This document shows, piece by piece, positions 38,219-48,117 of a DNA stretch of 64,000 nt (position 1 is its first letter; each line of letters starts with the position of its first letter). Source of the DNA: Burkholderia ambifaria AMMD (GTDB taxonomy: Bacteria > Pseudomonadota > Gammaproteobacteria > Burkholderiales > Burkholderiaceae); assembly GCF_000203915.1 (NCBI RefSeq), contig NC_008390.1, positions 3,472,001-3,536,000 on the forward strand. The letters are read 5' to 3'. The notes beneath the pieces were generated by a model that searched no databases, was not told the DNA's origin, and was given only the letters and a program-made list of their open reading frames with translations. A program made the translations under genes and the position numbers.

Positions 38219-40633
38219 TTACGCTGCCTTTGTCTGCACACTTGCTTTTGTCTTAGCGGGGGCCGTCCCGACCTGCGCGCCGGGTTCGGCGCCTGGCGTA
38301 TCGCTCGCCATCTGCAGGAACAGGATCGACACCTGCGCACCCTCGACGGTCTCGCCGTGCATGCGATTGCGCAGATCGATCCGCGCGCCGTGCTCGTCGA
38401 CGATCTTCTTGACCATGGCCAATCCGAGCCCCGTGCCCTTCGCCTTTGTCGTCACGTAAGGCTCGAACGCACGGGTCAGGATGCGTGCCGGAAAACCGGG
38501 CCCGTTGTCGGACACGGTAAGACGTACCGCGACGCGCGTTTTGCCCTCGGCGTCGGGATCGCCATATTCTACTGTCTTGGTTTCGATCAACACACGCGGT
38601 TGCGCGACTTCCGCCACCGAATCCTGCGCATTCTGCAGCAGGTTGTGGATCACCTGGCGCAGTTGCGTCGCGTCGCCGCGAATCACCGGCAGCGACGGCG
38701 CGAGTTCGGCGACGATCGGGCTCTTGCCTTCGCCGACACCATACAGCCCGAGCACCTCGCTCGCCAGTTCGTTCAACTGCAGGTTGCCGAGCACCGCCGG
38801 CGGCGTGCGCGCATATTCGCGAAAGTCGTCGACCATCCGCTTCATCGCGGCCACCTGATTGACGATCATCGTCGCGCCGCGCTTGAGCACGTCCGCATCG
38901 GGCGGCGCGAGCTTGTCGGACAGCTTCATCTGCAGCCGCTCGGCCGACAGCTGGATCGGCGTCAGCGGGTTCTTGATCTCGTGCGCGAGCCGCCGCGCGA
39001 CCTCGCCCCATGCGACCGAACGCTGCGCGGAAATCACGTCGGAGATGTCGTCGAACACGACCACGTAGCCGGACGTCTGCGGATCGTCGGCCTCCCCCTC
39101 GACCGTCGACACGAGGCGCGTGCCGCGCACGAGCAAGGTCAGCGGATCGGATTCGCCCGGCACCTCGACCGCGAACTGCTGCTGCCAGTGGCCGCGATCG
39201 CCGCTCGCGCCGTCGGAAGCCGCCTCGCGATCGGCGAATGCCTTGCGCACCATCGCGCCGAATTCCGCCACGACGTCGATCCGGTCGAGCGCCGTGCCGA
39301 TCATCGCGCTGAACGGCTGCCGGAAGATCCGCTCGGCGCCGCGGTTGGCCGTCGTCAGCCGGAACTGGCGGTCGAGCACGAACACGCCGGCGGTCAGGTT
39401 CGCGAGGATGCTTTCGAGATATGTTTTCGAGTGCTCGAGCGCGATCCGGTTCTTCTCGACCGCGAGCCGCGCCTCGGACAGCTGGCGCGTCATCGCGTTG
39501 AACGACTGCGTGAGGAAACCGAGCTCGTCGCGCGACTTGATCTCGCGCTTCGGCGTGTAGTCGCCTTCGGTGATCTCCTTCGTGCCCTGCGCGAGCAGGA
39601 ACAGCGGCCGCGCGAGCTGCTGGCCGAGCGCGAGCGCGAGCATCATCGCGATGAAGGTCGCGAGGAACAGCGCGAGCGTCAGCGTGCCGATGTACATCTT
39701 GCGCAGCCCGGTGCGGCCGAGCGCTTTTTCCTGGTACTCGCGATACGCGCGCTGCACCGCGTCGGCGTTGTGCGCGAGCGTGGGCGGCACCGGCTGCGTG
39801 AGCTGCAGGAAACGCTCCGCCGGCTGCAGCAGCGACGTCGTCGCGTCGGGGATCGGCCGCACGACGCGCAGCCGCAACGCGCCCTTCGCGCCGTGTGCGC
39901 GCGGGTCGCCGTCGACTTCGCCCTCGATCGCCGCGTACGCGCCATGCTCGCGCGCCTGGCTCAGCATCAGTGGCGTCGGCAGGTCGTCCGGAATCAGCAC
40001 GGCGAAATTGCCCGATGCCTGCGCAACGATGTGCAGGTCGGGCGCCGCACCCGAGCCGCCGCGGCTCGGCTCGACGATGGTCGCGTCCTGCACGCCGAAC
40101 TGATCGCGCAGGCGCAAGAGCGTGAGCGTCGTGCCGTTGGTGTTCGCATCGACGCTCGCGAGCTGGTCGGACATCAGGCGCGCCTTCGTCTGCAGGTCGG
40201 ACAGCGACGCGTCGAGCATTCCGCGGCCGAGGTTCAGGCCGGCCGTCAGCGCGGTCTCGACGTTCACGTCGAACCACGACTCGATGCTGCGCGACACGAA
40301 CTGGTACGACACGATGTAGATGATCCCGCCCGGCACCACGCCGACGAGCGCGAAGAAGACCGCGAGCTTCGCGAGCAGCCGCGTGCCGAACTTGCCCTTC
40401 CGCAGGCGCACGACGATCATCCCGATCAGCCCGAGCACCACCAGCAGGAACACGAGCGCGACGATGATGTTCATCGCGTACAGCCACGAGTAGTAGCGAT
40501 CGAAGAACTCGGTGTTCGCGCTCGCGGCCGCGAGCAGCACGAGCAGCAGCAGCGCGGTAAGCGCGACGGTCGCTACGATGACGCGAACGAGGAGGCTCTT
40601 CCCGCTGGCCGCGCGGCGCACTTTATTTAGCAC
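38219..40633 (-). CDS. NtrY-like sensor histidine kinase
   Basis: 804 residues. Membrane segments at ~17-37, ~50-73 and ~88-110, a periplasmic sensor stretch to ~320, and a fourth helix ~323-343. Then HAMP (~345-395), PAS (~410-520), HisKA with phosphorylatable His in RRLAHEIKNPLTP (~570), and a HATPase domain with NLLQNAQDS, DNGPGFP and GTGLGLAMVKKI. Partner of the adjacent regulator, in the NtrYX family linked to redox and envelope signalling. Overlaps the DUF4390 gene by 11 bases. The stimulus is not readable. Confidence 0.94.
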   Translation of the reverse strand: MLNKVRRAASGKSLLVRVIVATVALTALLLLVLLAAASANTEFFDRYYSWLYAMNIIVALVFLLVVLGLIGMIVVRLRKGKFGTRLLAKLAVFFALVGVVPGGIIYIVSYQFVSRSIESWFDVNVETALTAGLNLGRGMLDASLSDLQTKARLMSDQLASVDANTNGTTLTLLRLRDQFGVQDATIVEPSRGGSGAAPDLHIVAQASGNFAVLIPDDLPTPLMLSQAREHGAYAAIEGEVDGDPRAHGAKGALRLRVVRPIPDATTSLLQPAERFLQLTQPVPPTLAHNADAVQRAYREYQEKALGRTGLRKMYIGTLTLALFLATFIAMMLALALGQQLARPLFLLAQGTKEITEGDYTPKREIKSRDELGFLTQSFNAMTRQLSEARLAVEKNRIALEHSKTYLESILANLTAGVFVLDRQFRLTTANRGAERIFRQPFSAMIGTALDRIDVVAEFGAMVRKAFADREAASDGASGDRGHWQQQFAVEVPGESDPLTLLVRGTRLVSTVEGEADDPQTSGYVVVFDDISDVISAQRSVAWGEVARRLAHEIKNPLTPIQLSAERLQMKLSDKLAPPDADVLKRGATMIVNQVAAMKRMVDDFREYARTPPAVLGNLQLNELASEVLGLYGVGEGKSPIVAELAPSLPVIRGDATQLRQVIHNLLQNAQDSVAEVAQPRVLIETKTVEYGDPDAEGKTRVAVRLTVSDNGPGFPARILTRAFEPYVTTKAKGTGLGLAMVKKIVDEHGARIDLRNRMHGETVEGAQVSILFLQMASDTPGAEPGAQVGTAPAKTKASVQTKAA

Positions 40634-41216
40634 GTTCGGTCACCGTGAAGTTGAAGCGCTTCCAGTCCGAGCCGAGCGTCCAGTCGCGGTTGTTCACCGC
40701 GTCGACCTGGAACGGCTTCGGCATCAGCGCCGTATCGAGCTGCATGCGCACCGAGGCCATGTAGGTTTCGCCGGCCCGCACCTGGTTGCGATCGATCACG
40801 TGCCACGACGTGATGTGCCGGACGACCGCGAGCGCGTCCTTCAGCGACGGGAAGCCGAGTTGCAGCCCGCCCGTCGACACGCGGTACTCGCGCGTGAGCG
40901 GCTGGAACGACAGGCGGATCGTCTGCGACACCGACACCGGCTGCTCGTCGAACCAGTACCAGCGCGCGCGGCTCAGTTCGAAGTCGGTCGTGAAGTACAG
41001 CGGGATGCCTTTGTTGACGGCATCCTCGAGGTTCGGGTTCAGCTCGAAATCGAAGCGGGCATCGAGGCTCCAGCCGCTTCCGTCAGCCTGCAGCGAGGCG
41101 CGCTGCACAGCGATCGACTCGGCGGCGCGCGCCGGCCGAACGACAGTCAGGCACAGCGCCAATGCGACCAGCAGGACGGCCGCAAGCCGAAGTGGAAAAA
41201 GGTGTTTGATCGTCAC
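40623..41216 (-). CDS. DUF4390 exported protein
   Basis: 197 residues from GTG 41216, which overlaps the rsmB stop (GTGA). Signal peptide ~1-31 ending RPARAAES, so it is periplasmic. The mature part fits DUF4390: LDARFDFELNPNLEDAVNKGIPLYF, RARWYWFDEQPVS, LSFQPLTREYRVSTGG. The family is nearly always beside NtrY-like kinases in beta-proteobacteria, so it may be a periplasmic partner of the kinase; this is inferred from gene order only. Confidence 0.88.
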   Translation of the reverse strand: MTIKHLFPLRLAAVLLVALALCLTVVRPARAAESIAVQRASLQADGSGWSLDARFDFELNPNLEDAVNKGIPLYFTTDFELSRARWYWFDEQPVSVSQTIRLSFQPLTREYRVSTGGLQLGFPSLKDALAVVRHITSWHVIDRNQVRAGETYMASVRMQLDTALMPKPFQVDAVNNRDWTLGSDWKRFNFTVTERAK

Positions 41217-42601
41217 CGTTTCTGAAACCGCGCGTAGAAAAATCCGTCGTGATCGGTGGTCTGGTCGCGTGCGCCGGCCGCTCCGGCGGGCACGCCGCCG
41301 GGCAGCAGTTGGCCGGGCGCGTCCAATCGTACCGCATCTTCACAGGCCGCTTCAAACCAGCGGGCCTGCAATTCGCCCTCCTCGGGGAAGATCGAACACG
41401 TCACGTAGAGCAGTTCGCCGCCCGGCTTCACGAGCGGCCACAACGCCGTCAGGATGCGGCGCTGTTCCGCGACGAGCGCCGCGATGTCGGCTTCGCGGCG
41501 CAGCCAGCGGATGTCGGGATGACGGCGCACGATGCCTGACGCCGAGCACGGCACGTCGGCGAGGATGCGGTCGAACGGCCTGCCGTCGTACCACGCATCC
41601 GGCGCGCCGGCATCGCCGACGCGCACGTCCGCCGTGAGCGACAGGCGCGCGAGGTTCTCGCCGATGCGCGCCGCACGGGTCGCGTCGCTTTCGAGCGCAA
41701 CGACCTCCGCGCCGGCCAGCTCGAGGATATGACCGGTCTTGCCGCCCGGTGCCGCGCATGCGTCGAGCACGCGCATGCCGTCACGCGCGCCGAGCCATTC
41801 GGCGGCGAGCTGCGCGCCGGCATCCTGCACCGACACGACGCCGTCCGCGAAGCCCGGAATGCGATCGACCGGCAGCGCCGATGCGAGCCGCACCGCATGG
41901 CGGCCGATCGCGGTCGCGTCGATCCCGTTCGCGCGCAGCGTGTCGAGATACGCGTCGACGCTCGCACGGCGCGCGTTCACGCGCAGCGTCAGCGGCCCCT
42001 GGCGCTCGCCGGCGGCGAGGATCGCCTGCCATGCGTCCGGCCACGCGCGCTTCACCGCATCGATCCACCACGGACGGTAGTTCCAGCGGGCGACCGGATC
42101 GTCCCGCAGCGCCGCGACGAGCGCGTCGCGCTCACGCTGGAAACGGCGCAGCACCGCGTTCACCAGCCCCTTCGCGAACGCGAATTCGCGCCGCGCGCCG
42201 ATCACGGTCACGGCCTGGTCGACGATCGTGAACGCCGGATACGCGGCCGTCTCCTCCGGATCGAGCAGCAGCGCGAGCGCGGCGGCGAGTACCGCCTGCA
42301 CGTGCGCGGGCGGCGCCTTGCTGACGAGCCGGCCGATCAGCCAGTCCGCGCTGCCGAGGCGCCGCATCGTCCGGTAAGCGACGTCCTGCGTCGCGCCGCG
42401 CGCCAGCGCCTGCGCGTCGGCCGGCATCTGCGCGAACACCGCGGCCAGTGCCGCCGGCAGCGCGGTGCCGCGCCGCACCGCATCGACTGCCTGCGCGGCC
42501 GCGTCGAGCGCGAAGCCGAGCGAATCGGGCGCGAGACGCAGCGCGGACAGGCGCGCGGGGCGGCCGGAGGAAGACGGAGCAGAGGAACGGGTTCGTGTCA
42601 T
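41213..42601 (-). CDS. rsmB: 16S rRNA m5C967 methyltransferase
   Basis: 462 residues from ATG 42601; the 40 upstream in-frame codons are unlike the family. N-terminal NusB-like RNA-binding domain (~10-165) with FTIVDQAVTVIGARREFAFAKGLVNAVLRR. The methyltransferase domain has SAM motif DACAAPGGKTGHIL (~275). The two cysteines of the RNA m5C mechanism lie in ADVPCSASGIVRRHPD and YVTCSIFPEE. First gene of an operon with DUF4390, ntrY-like and ntrX-like genes, all overlapping. Confidence 0.95.
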   Translation of the reverse strand: MTRTRSSAPSSSGRPARLSALRLAPDSLGFALDAAAQAVDAVRRGTALPAALAAVFAQMPADAQALARGATQDVAYRTMRRLGSADWLIGRLVSKAPPAHVQAVLAAALALLLDPEETAAYPAFTIVDQAVTVIGARREFAFAKGLVNAVLRRFQRERDALVAALRDDPVARWNYRPWWIDAVKRAWPDAWQAILAAGERQGPLTLRVNARRASVDAYLDTLRANGIDATAIGRHAVRLASALPVDRIPGFADGVVSVQDAGAQLAAEWLGARDGMRVLDACAAPGGKTGHILELAGAEVVALESDATRAARIGENLARLSLTADVRVGDAGAPDAWYDGRPFDRILADVPCSASGIVRRHPDIRWLRREADIAALVAEQRRILTALWPLVKPGGELLYVTCSIFPEEGELQARWFEAACEDAVRLDAPGQLLPGGVPAGAAGARDQTTDHDGFFYARFQKR

Positions 42602-42728
42602 CGGAGCAAAATCGGCAAACGGGCGCCGCGAGCGGCGGGAACCCTGCGGCCGTGCGCGGCCGCCGCGATTCCAAACCGCGCATTGTAGCGTGAGGCCATG
42701 CGGCCCCTTTACCGGACACACAAATGAA

Positions 42729-42757
42729 ACGCCCCGCAGCGCGAGGCGTGCGGGGCG
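42729..42757 (-). terminator. Stem-loop after htpX
   Basis: 9-bp perfect stem CGCCCCGCA / TGCGGGGCG with a 10-base loop, 20 bases past the htpX stop in the minus direction, then TTTCATTTG. The T tract is interrupted, so efficiency is uncertain. Confidence 0.6.
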
Positions 42758-42777
42758 AGGTGCGAGTGCGACGCGAG

Positions 42778-43635
42778 TTAGTCGAAGCGGCCGGTGCGCG
42801 CCATCTCCATCAGGCGCGCGATGCGCTCCTCGGTCGCCGGGTGCGTGGAGAACAGGTTCTGCAGGCCGCCGCCGTGCAGCGGGTTCATGATCATCATCTG
42901 CGCGGTGGCCGGATGCGCTTCGGCCGCCTGGAACGGGATGCCCGCCGCATAGCGATGGATCTTGTCGAGCGCGGTGGCGAGCGACTGCGGATCGCCGGAG
43001 ATCTGCGCGCCGCCGCGATCGGCCTCGAATTCGCGCGCCCGCGAGATCGCCATCTGGATCAGCGCGCCGGCAATCGGCGCGAGCAGCGCGACCGCAATCC
43101 CCGCGATGGGGTTGGCCGGACGGCCGTTTTCATCGCGGCCGCCGAAGAACATCGCGAAGTTGGCCAGCGCCGAGATCGCGCCTGCCATCGTCGCGGTGAT
43201 CGTCGAGATCAGGATGTCGCGGTGCTTCACGTGCGCAAGCTCGTGCGCCATCACGCCGCGCATCTCGCGCTCGGACAGCACGCGCAGGATGCCCGTCGTC
43301 GCGGCCACCGCCGCGTGCTCCGGGTTGCGGCCCGTGGCGAACGCGTTCGGCGCATCCTCGTTGATCAGGTAGACGCGCGGCATCGGCAGGTTCGCGCGCG
43401 TGGCAAGCTCGCGCACCATCCGGTAGAACTGCGGCGCCGTGTTCTCGTCGACTTCCTGCGCGTTGTACATGCGCAGCACCATCTTGTCGGAGAACCAGTA
43501 CGAGAAGAAATTCATGGCGAGCGCGAACAGCAGCGCGATCGTCATGCCGCGGGTGCCGCCGATCATGCCGCCGATCACGATGAACAGGGCCGTGATCCCG
43601 GCCATCAGCATCGCCGTTTTGACCCAATTGAACAT
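42778..43635 (-). CDS. htpX: Membrane zinc protease HtpX
   Basis: 285 residues from ATG 43635, chosen over a GTG two codons upstream because AAGGAG precedes it by five bases. M48B protease of inner-membrane quality control, active on misfolded membrane proteins. Two N-terminal helices (~5-50), zinc site [12 protein letters not shown] with intact HExxH (~130), two further hydrophobic segments, and third ligand in [10 protein letters not shown] possible promoter, TTGAAT-16-TATCTA, lies at 43733..43706. A 9-bp inverted repeat (43661..43686) sits in the leader. Confidence 0.96.
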   Translation of the reverse strand: MFNWVKTAMLMAGITALFIVIGGMIGGTRGMTIALLFALAMNFFSYWFSDKMVLRMYNAQEVDENTAPQFYRMVRELATRANLPMPRVYLINEDAPNAFATGRNPEHAAVAATTGILRVLSEREMRGVMAHELAHVKHRDILISTITATMAGAISALANFAMFFGGRDENGRPANPIAGIAVALLAPIAGALIQMAISRAREFEADRGGAQISGDPQSLATALDKIHRYAAGIPFQAAEAHPATAQMMIMNPLHGGGLQNLFSTHPATEERIARLMEMARTGRFD

Positions 43636-43735
43636 ACCCACTCCTTATCCGTCAGGGGACCCGTCGCGCATCAAAGGGCGCGACGGAAAATTGTAAGCGA
43701 TTTGTTAGATAAGGTCTTGCGCGAAAAATTCAATC

Positions 43736-44377
43736 TCAGCGTTGCGATGTTGCAAGACGAAGGCCCAGGCCGACGAAAGCGCTGCCCACCGTACGGTCGA
43801 GCCACTTCTTGACGCCCGGCTTGCCCGAAAAGCGCTGCGTGACGCTGCCCGCGACCCACGCGACGAGGCTGGTCCACACCGTGCTCATCGCGACGAATAC
43901 CGCGCCGAGCGTCAGGAACGCCCAAGCCTTGTGCGGACTGTCGGCCGACACGAACTGCGGGAAGAACGACACGAAGAACAGCACGACCTTCGGATTCAGC
44001 ACGTTGGTCCAGAAGCCCTGCATGAAGAGCTGGCGCAGCGGCTTTGCGGCCGTGCCCTGCGCGGCTGCGGCCCCCGACGGCTCGGCGGCCTGCCGCGCGA
44101 CGATCATCCGCACGCCGAGGTAGATCAGGTAGGCGGCGCCGACCAGCTTGATCACCGTGAACGCGGTGGCCGATGCCGCCAGCAACGCGGTCAGGCCGAA
44201 TGCGCACGCGAGCGCGTGAACGCAGCAGCCGGCCGAGATGCCGAACGCCGACATCAGCCCCGCACCGCGCCCCTGGGCGACGCTGCGGCCGACGATGTAG
44301 GCCGTGTCGGGGCCGGGCGTGACGTTCAGCAGGAACACCGCGAACACGAAGAAGCCGAAATGGGTGATGCCAAGCAT
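43736..44377 (-). CDS. LysE/RhtB-family amino acid exporter
   Basis: 213 residues, about six membrane helices. Inner-membrane efflux protein for amino acids or related metabolites. Family signature at the N-terminus: VFLLNVTPGPDTAYIVGRSVAQG (the NVTPGPD box), then GISAGCCVHALACAFGL, and later FWTNVLNPKVVLFFVSFFPQFV. A GAGGTC ribosome site precedes the ATG by a few bases. The exported substrate cannot be predicted. Confidence 0.93.
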   Translation of the reverse strand: MLGITHFGFFVFAVFLLNVTPGPDTAYIVGRSVAQGRGAGLMSAFGISAGCCVHALACAFGLTALLAASATAFTVIKLVGAAYLIYLGVRMIVARQAAEPSGAAAAQGTAAKPLRQLFMQGFWTNVLNPKVVLFFVSFFPQFVSADSPHKAWAFLTLGAVFVAMSTVWTSLVAWVAGSVTQRFSGKPGVKKWLDRTVGSAFVGLGLRLATSQR

Positions 44378-44487
44378 GAAGACCTCGAAACCGGAAAGCG
44401 CAGGTAAATTCTACGCGCGCCTGCCGCGCCGTGCGACTCGGCCGTTCGGGCAATTGCGCGCGACCGGCAGGTCGGGTCGAATGACGC

Positions 44488-45471
44488 TCAGGCCCCGTCG
44501 GGCAACGCGAAACGCTGGCCTGCGGCGAGCGGCGAGCCGGCCAGGAATTCACGCGCGGGCAACCGCTTGCCGCCCGGCTTCTGCAGTTGCGTGACGCGTA
44601 GCGCGCCGCTGCCGCACGCGACGATCACGCCTTCCGGCGCTGCGTCGACGATCGTGCCGGGCGCCGCGTCGCCGCGCGCCGCCACGGGCTCGGCCGCCCA
44701 AAGCTTGATGGCCGCGCCGTCGAGCGTCGCGACGCCGCCCGGGAACGGGTCGAACGCGCGCACCTGGCGCGCGAGCACGTCGGCCGGCTTGCGCCAGTCG
44801 AGCGCCGCCTCGTGCTTGCCGATCTTTTCCGCATAGGTCACGCCGTCGGCCGGCTGCGGGGTGGCGGGCAATGCGCCGTCGCGCTCGAGCCGCACCAGCG
44901 CATCGACGATCAGCCGCGCGCCGTCGGCGGCCAGCCGGTCGTGCAGGGTGGCGGTCGTATCGTCGGGCGCGATCGCGACGCGCGCTTCGTCGATCATCGC
45001 GCCGGTGTCGAGGCCGACGTCCATCTGCATCAGCGTGACGCCCGTCTCGGCGTCACCGGCCTCGATCGCGCGGTGGATCGGCGCGGCGCCGCGCCAGCGC
45101 GGCAGCAGCGACGCATGGATGTTGATGCAGCCGGCGCGCGGAATGTCAAGCACCTCCTGCGGCAGCAGCAGGCCGTATGCGGCGACCACCATCACGTCGT
45201 GGGGGGTCGTGCGCAGCAGCTCGATCGCGTCGGCTGCCTCCGCCGGGTACTTGCCCGCGCGGCGCAGCGACGGCGGCTGCGCGACGGGCATCCCGTGCTC
45301 GACGGCATAGCGCTTCACGGCGCTCGCCTGCAGTTTCATCCCGCGTCCGGCAGGGCGATCGGGCTGGGTGAGCACGAGCGGCACCGGAAAACCGGCCTCG
45401 TGGATCGCGGCGAGTGCGGCCGCGGCGAATTCCGGCGTGCCGGCAAAAATCACGCGCAACGTATGGGTCAT
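44488..45471 (-). CDS. fmt: Methionyl-tRNA formyltransferase
   Basis: 327 residues. Formylates initiator Met-tRNA with 10-formyl-tetrahydrofolate. Seen: [15 protein letters not shown] at the start, the catalytic core [21 protein letters not shown] (~108-130) with the Asn/His pair, [14 protein letters not shown], and a C-terminal OB-like domain (~210-327). Immediately downstream of def, the deformylase that undoes this modification, as in most bacteria. Confidence 0.97.
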   Translation of the reverse strand: MTHTLRVIFAGTPEFAAAALAAIHEAGFPVPLVLTQPDRPAGRGMKLQASAVKRYAVEHGMPVAQPPSLRRAGKYPAEAADAIELLRTTPHDVMVVAAYGLLLPQEVLDIPRAGCINIHASLLPRWRGAAPIHRAIEAGDAETGVTLMQMDVGLDTGAMIDEARVAIAPDDTTATLHDRLAADGARLIVDALVRLERDGALPATPQPADGVTYAEKIGKHEAALDWRKPADVLARQVRAFDPFPGGVATLDGAAIKLWAAEPVAARGDAAPGTIVDAAPEGVIVACGSGALRVTQLQKPGGKRLPAREFLAGSPLAAGQRFALPDGA

Positions 45472-45505
45472 GAAAGCGTTCGGGAGCGGGCTTGGCGAAT
45501 ACGCG

Positions 45506-46009
45506 TCACATCGCGCGTTCGAGTTTCTTCATCTTCGTCTTGATGCGCGTCTGCTTCAGCGGCGACAGGTATTCGACGAACACGCGCCCCATCAGGTGAT
45601 CCATCTCGTGCTGCACGCACACGGCCAGCAGGCCCTCGCAGTCGAGCTCGAAGGTCTCGCCCTGCTCGTTGAGCGCACGCACGCGCACATGGTCCGGGCG
45701 CTCGACCTCGTCGTAGATCCCGGGCACCGACAGGCACCCCTCCTCGTAGATCTGCTTCTCGTCGCTCGACCAGATGATCTCGGGGTTGATGAACGCGCGC
45801 AGCTCGTTCTTCTCCTCGGAGATGTCGATCACGATCACGCGCTCGTGCACGTCGACCTGCGTCGCCGCGAGGCCGATGCCCGGCGCTGCGTACATGGTTT
45901 CGGCCATGTCGGCGACGAGCTTGCGGATCCGGTCGTCGACCTTGTCGACGGGCTTGGCGACCTTGTGCAGCCGCTTGTCGGGGTAATGAAGAATGTTCAG
46001 CAATGCCAT
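45506..46009 (-). CDS. def: Peptide deformylase
   Basis: 167 residues from ATG 46009. The frame is open 34 codons further, but [14 protein letters not shown] is the family N-terminus. Removes the formyl group from nascent proteins. All three motifs are intact: GIGLAATQ (~45-52), EGCLSVPG with the metal Cys (~90) and QHEMDHLMG with two metal His (~133-141). Followed by fmt after 34 bases; divergent from dprA. Confidence 0.97.
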   Translation of the reverse strand: MALLNILHYPDKRLHKVAKPVDKVDDRIRKLVADMAETMYAAPGIGLAATQVDVHERVIVIDISEEKNELRAFINPEIIWSSDEKQIYEEGCLSVPGIYDEVERPDHVRVRALNEQGETFELDCEGLLAVCVQHEMDHLMGRVFVEYLSPLKQTRIKTKMKKLERAM

Positions 46010-46240
46010 GGTGTTCGGTATTCGGTGGAGCGGCGGGCCGCATCGGCCATCCGGCCGGCTGGCGCCACTGCCGGGATGCAATGAAGATGAGGCGGACGCG
46101 CGGCATATCAATGCCGCAGGTCATGCCTCCTGCAAATGGCCGGACGCCGGTGGCGCGCGGCCCTGTCGAGTATTTCGGATGATGAAAATTTTATCATGGC
46201 GCCACGCTGTCCGCTGGCCGTCGCATTCGAGGGGAACCTC

Positions 46241-47509
46241 ATGTCGCCGCAAGCGCTGACCCCTTCCGCGCTGCGCGCGTGGCTGCAGCTCGCGCATGCG
46301 CCGGGCCTCCCGCCTGCCGTGCTGCACGCGCTGCTCGACGCATTCGGCTCGCCGGCGGCGCTGCTGCGCGCATCCGACGAGGCCATCTGCGCGGCGAGCA
46401 GCGCGGCCGCGGCGCGGGCGGTGCGCGCCAGCGAGCGGCACGACCTCGACGCGCGCACCGACGCTGCGCTCGCGTGGCTCGATGCACCGGGCAACGCGAT
46501 CGTCACGCTCAACGATCCCGTCTATCCGCCGCGGCTGCGCGACCTGCACGATCCGCCGCCGCTGCTATATGTAAAGGGCAGGCTCGAGCTGCTGCACGCA
46601 CGGGGGCTCGCCGTCGTCGGCAGCCGCCACGCAACGCCGCAAGGGCTCGCCGACGCCACGCGCTTCGCGCATGCGCTGTCCGATGCGGGGCTCGCGATCG
46701 TCTCGGGCCTCGCGCTCGGCATCGACGGCGCCGCGCATCGCGGCGGGCTCGCCGGCCGCGCCAGCACGATCGCGGTGATCGCGACGGGCGCCGACCTCGT
46801 CTATCCGGCGCGGCACCGCACGCTCGCGCACGAGATCGCCGCGCGTGGCGCGATCCTGTCCGAATGGCCGCTCGGCACGCCGGCGCGAGCGTCGCATTTC
46901 CCGCAGCGCAATCGGCTGATCGCCGCACTCGCCGTGGGCGCGCTCGTCGTCGAAGCCGCGCCGCGCTCCGGCTCGCTGATCACCGCGCGGCTCGCGAACG
47001 AGCTGGGCCGCGACGTGTTCGCGATGCCGGGCTCGATCCACGCGCCGCTCGCGCAGGGCTGCCACGCGCTGATCCGCGACGGCGCGAAGCTCACCGCGGC
47101 GCCGCTCGACGTGCTGGAGGAATACGGGCTGGGCGAAGCGACTGCTCACATCGCGCAGCATTCTGGATCGAGCCCCGATAACGTCGAAGCAGCCGGCACG
47201 GCGGAGCAACGCATGGGCGAGCCTGCCGCGAAGGCCGGCTCCGCCGTTGCGGCCGCCGCGTCCCCCGTAAGCGAAGGCGCACCGCCCGATACCCCCGCCG
47301 AACGATCCGTGCTGGCCGCGCTGGGATACGGCCCCGTGACCTACGAGTGGCTCGCCGAGCACAGCGGCCTGTCCGACGACGTGCTGTACAGCGCGTTGCT
47401 CGCGCTCGAACTGGCCGGCCGCGTCGCCAGCGTGCCCGGCGGACGCTTCGCGCGGCTTGACGCGGCGCCCACCCCGCCCCGGTCCGGCGTGCTACATTCC
47501 CCCGAATAG
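46241..47509 (+). CDS. dprA: DNA processing protein DprA
   Basis: 422 residues from ATG 46241, favoured by the GAGGGG site seven bases upstream over two earlier in-frame ATGs. Loads RecA on incoming single-stranded DNA during transformation. Seen: VVGSRHATPQG (~125-135), SGLALGIDGAAHRGGL, FPQRNRLIAALA and SGSLITARLANELGRDVFAMPGS of the Rossmann core. A ~70-residue Ala-rich linker leads to a C-terminal winged-helix domain (~350-410). Divergent from def-fmt, the common arrangement. Confidence 0.95.
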   Translation: MSPQALTPSALRAWLQLAHAPGLPPAVLHALLDAFGSPAALLRASDEAICAASSAAAARAVRASERHDLDARTDAALAWLDAPGNAIVTLNDPVYPPRLRDLHDPPPLLYVKGRLELLHARGLAVVGSRHATPQGLADATRFAHALSDAGLAIVSGLALGIDGAAHRGGLAGRASTIAVIATGADLVYPARHRTLAHEIAARGAILSEWPLGTPARASHFPQRNRLIAALAVGALVVEAAPRSGSLITARLANELGRDVFAMPGSIHAPLAQGCHALIRDGAKLTAAPLDVLEEYGLGEATAHIAQHSGSSPDNVEAAGTAEQRMGEPAAKAGSAVAAAASPVSEGAPPDTPAERSVLAALGYGPVTYEWLAEHSGLSDDVLYSALLALELAGRVASVPGGRFARLDAAPTPPRSGVLHSPE

Positions 47510-47545
47510 GGGCGGCCATGCCGTCGACGTTACCCAAGGAATTCC

Positions 47546-47926
47546 ATGCCCGCGCTGAATCTCGACACCGATGCCGATCGGATCGCCGAGCGCCTCGCCG
47601 ATCCCGACACGCTGCTGGTCGCCTGCCTGTGCGCCGAGTGGTGCGGCACCTGCCGCGACTACCGGACGGCCTTCGACCAGCTCGCCGACGCCCATCCCGA
47701 CGCCTGCTTCGCGTGGATCGATATCGAAACCCACGCCGACCGGCTCGACGATCTCGACGTCGAGAATTTCCCGACGATCCTGATCGAGGACGCAAACACC
47801 GCGCGCTTCTTCGGCACGGTGCTGCCGCACGCGGCGATCGTCGAACGGATGCTGTCGGACCTGAGCGCGGTACCCGGCGCGCCGCACGCACCGAAATTGC
47901 GCAATATCCTGAACGTCGAGGCGTAA
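47546..47926 (+). CDS. Thioredoxin-family protein
   Basis: 126 residues with a thioredoxin fold. WCGTC (active-site CxxC, ~32-36) follows the strand LLVACLCAE, and a cis-Pro is in ENFPTILI (~75). Slightly longer than thioredoxin 1 with no signal peptide, so probably cytosolic. AAGGAA lies six bases upstream of the ATG. It sits 36 bases after dprA and may be co-transcribed. Substrate not readable. Confidence 0.9.
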   Translation: MPALNLDTDADRIAERLADPDTLLVACLCAEWCGTCRDYRTAFDQLADAHPDACFAWIDIETHADRLDDLDVENFPTILIEDANTARFFGTVLPHAAIVERMLSDLSAVPGAPHAPKLRNILNVEA

Positions 47927-48117
47927 AACGCGCCCCGGCCAGACGGCTTCGCGCGACGTTGCGCGTGCCGCCGGGCCGGGCGCTTGCCGCCATTGCGGGC
48001 CCCCTCTATGATGAGCCGCTTTTTACACGCCGCGCCGCCGTCGCCGCCGCGTGTGCTATAAAGCCGTCGTAAAAGGGACCCACGCCGGCGAACCCGGTCT
48101 ACCAACACACACCTGTC

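Noticed and set aside
37970..40630. 886-residue plus-strand frame opposite the NtrY-like kinase
   Set aside because: Antisense shadow of a gene with all kinase motifs; no plausible start or product.
43661..43686. 9-bp inverted repeat between the LysE gene and htpX as a terminator
   Set aside because: In the minus direction it is not followed by a T run, so I treat it only as an htpX leader hairpin.
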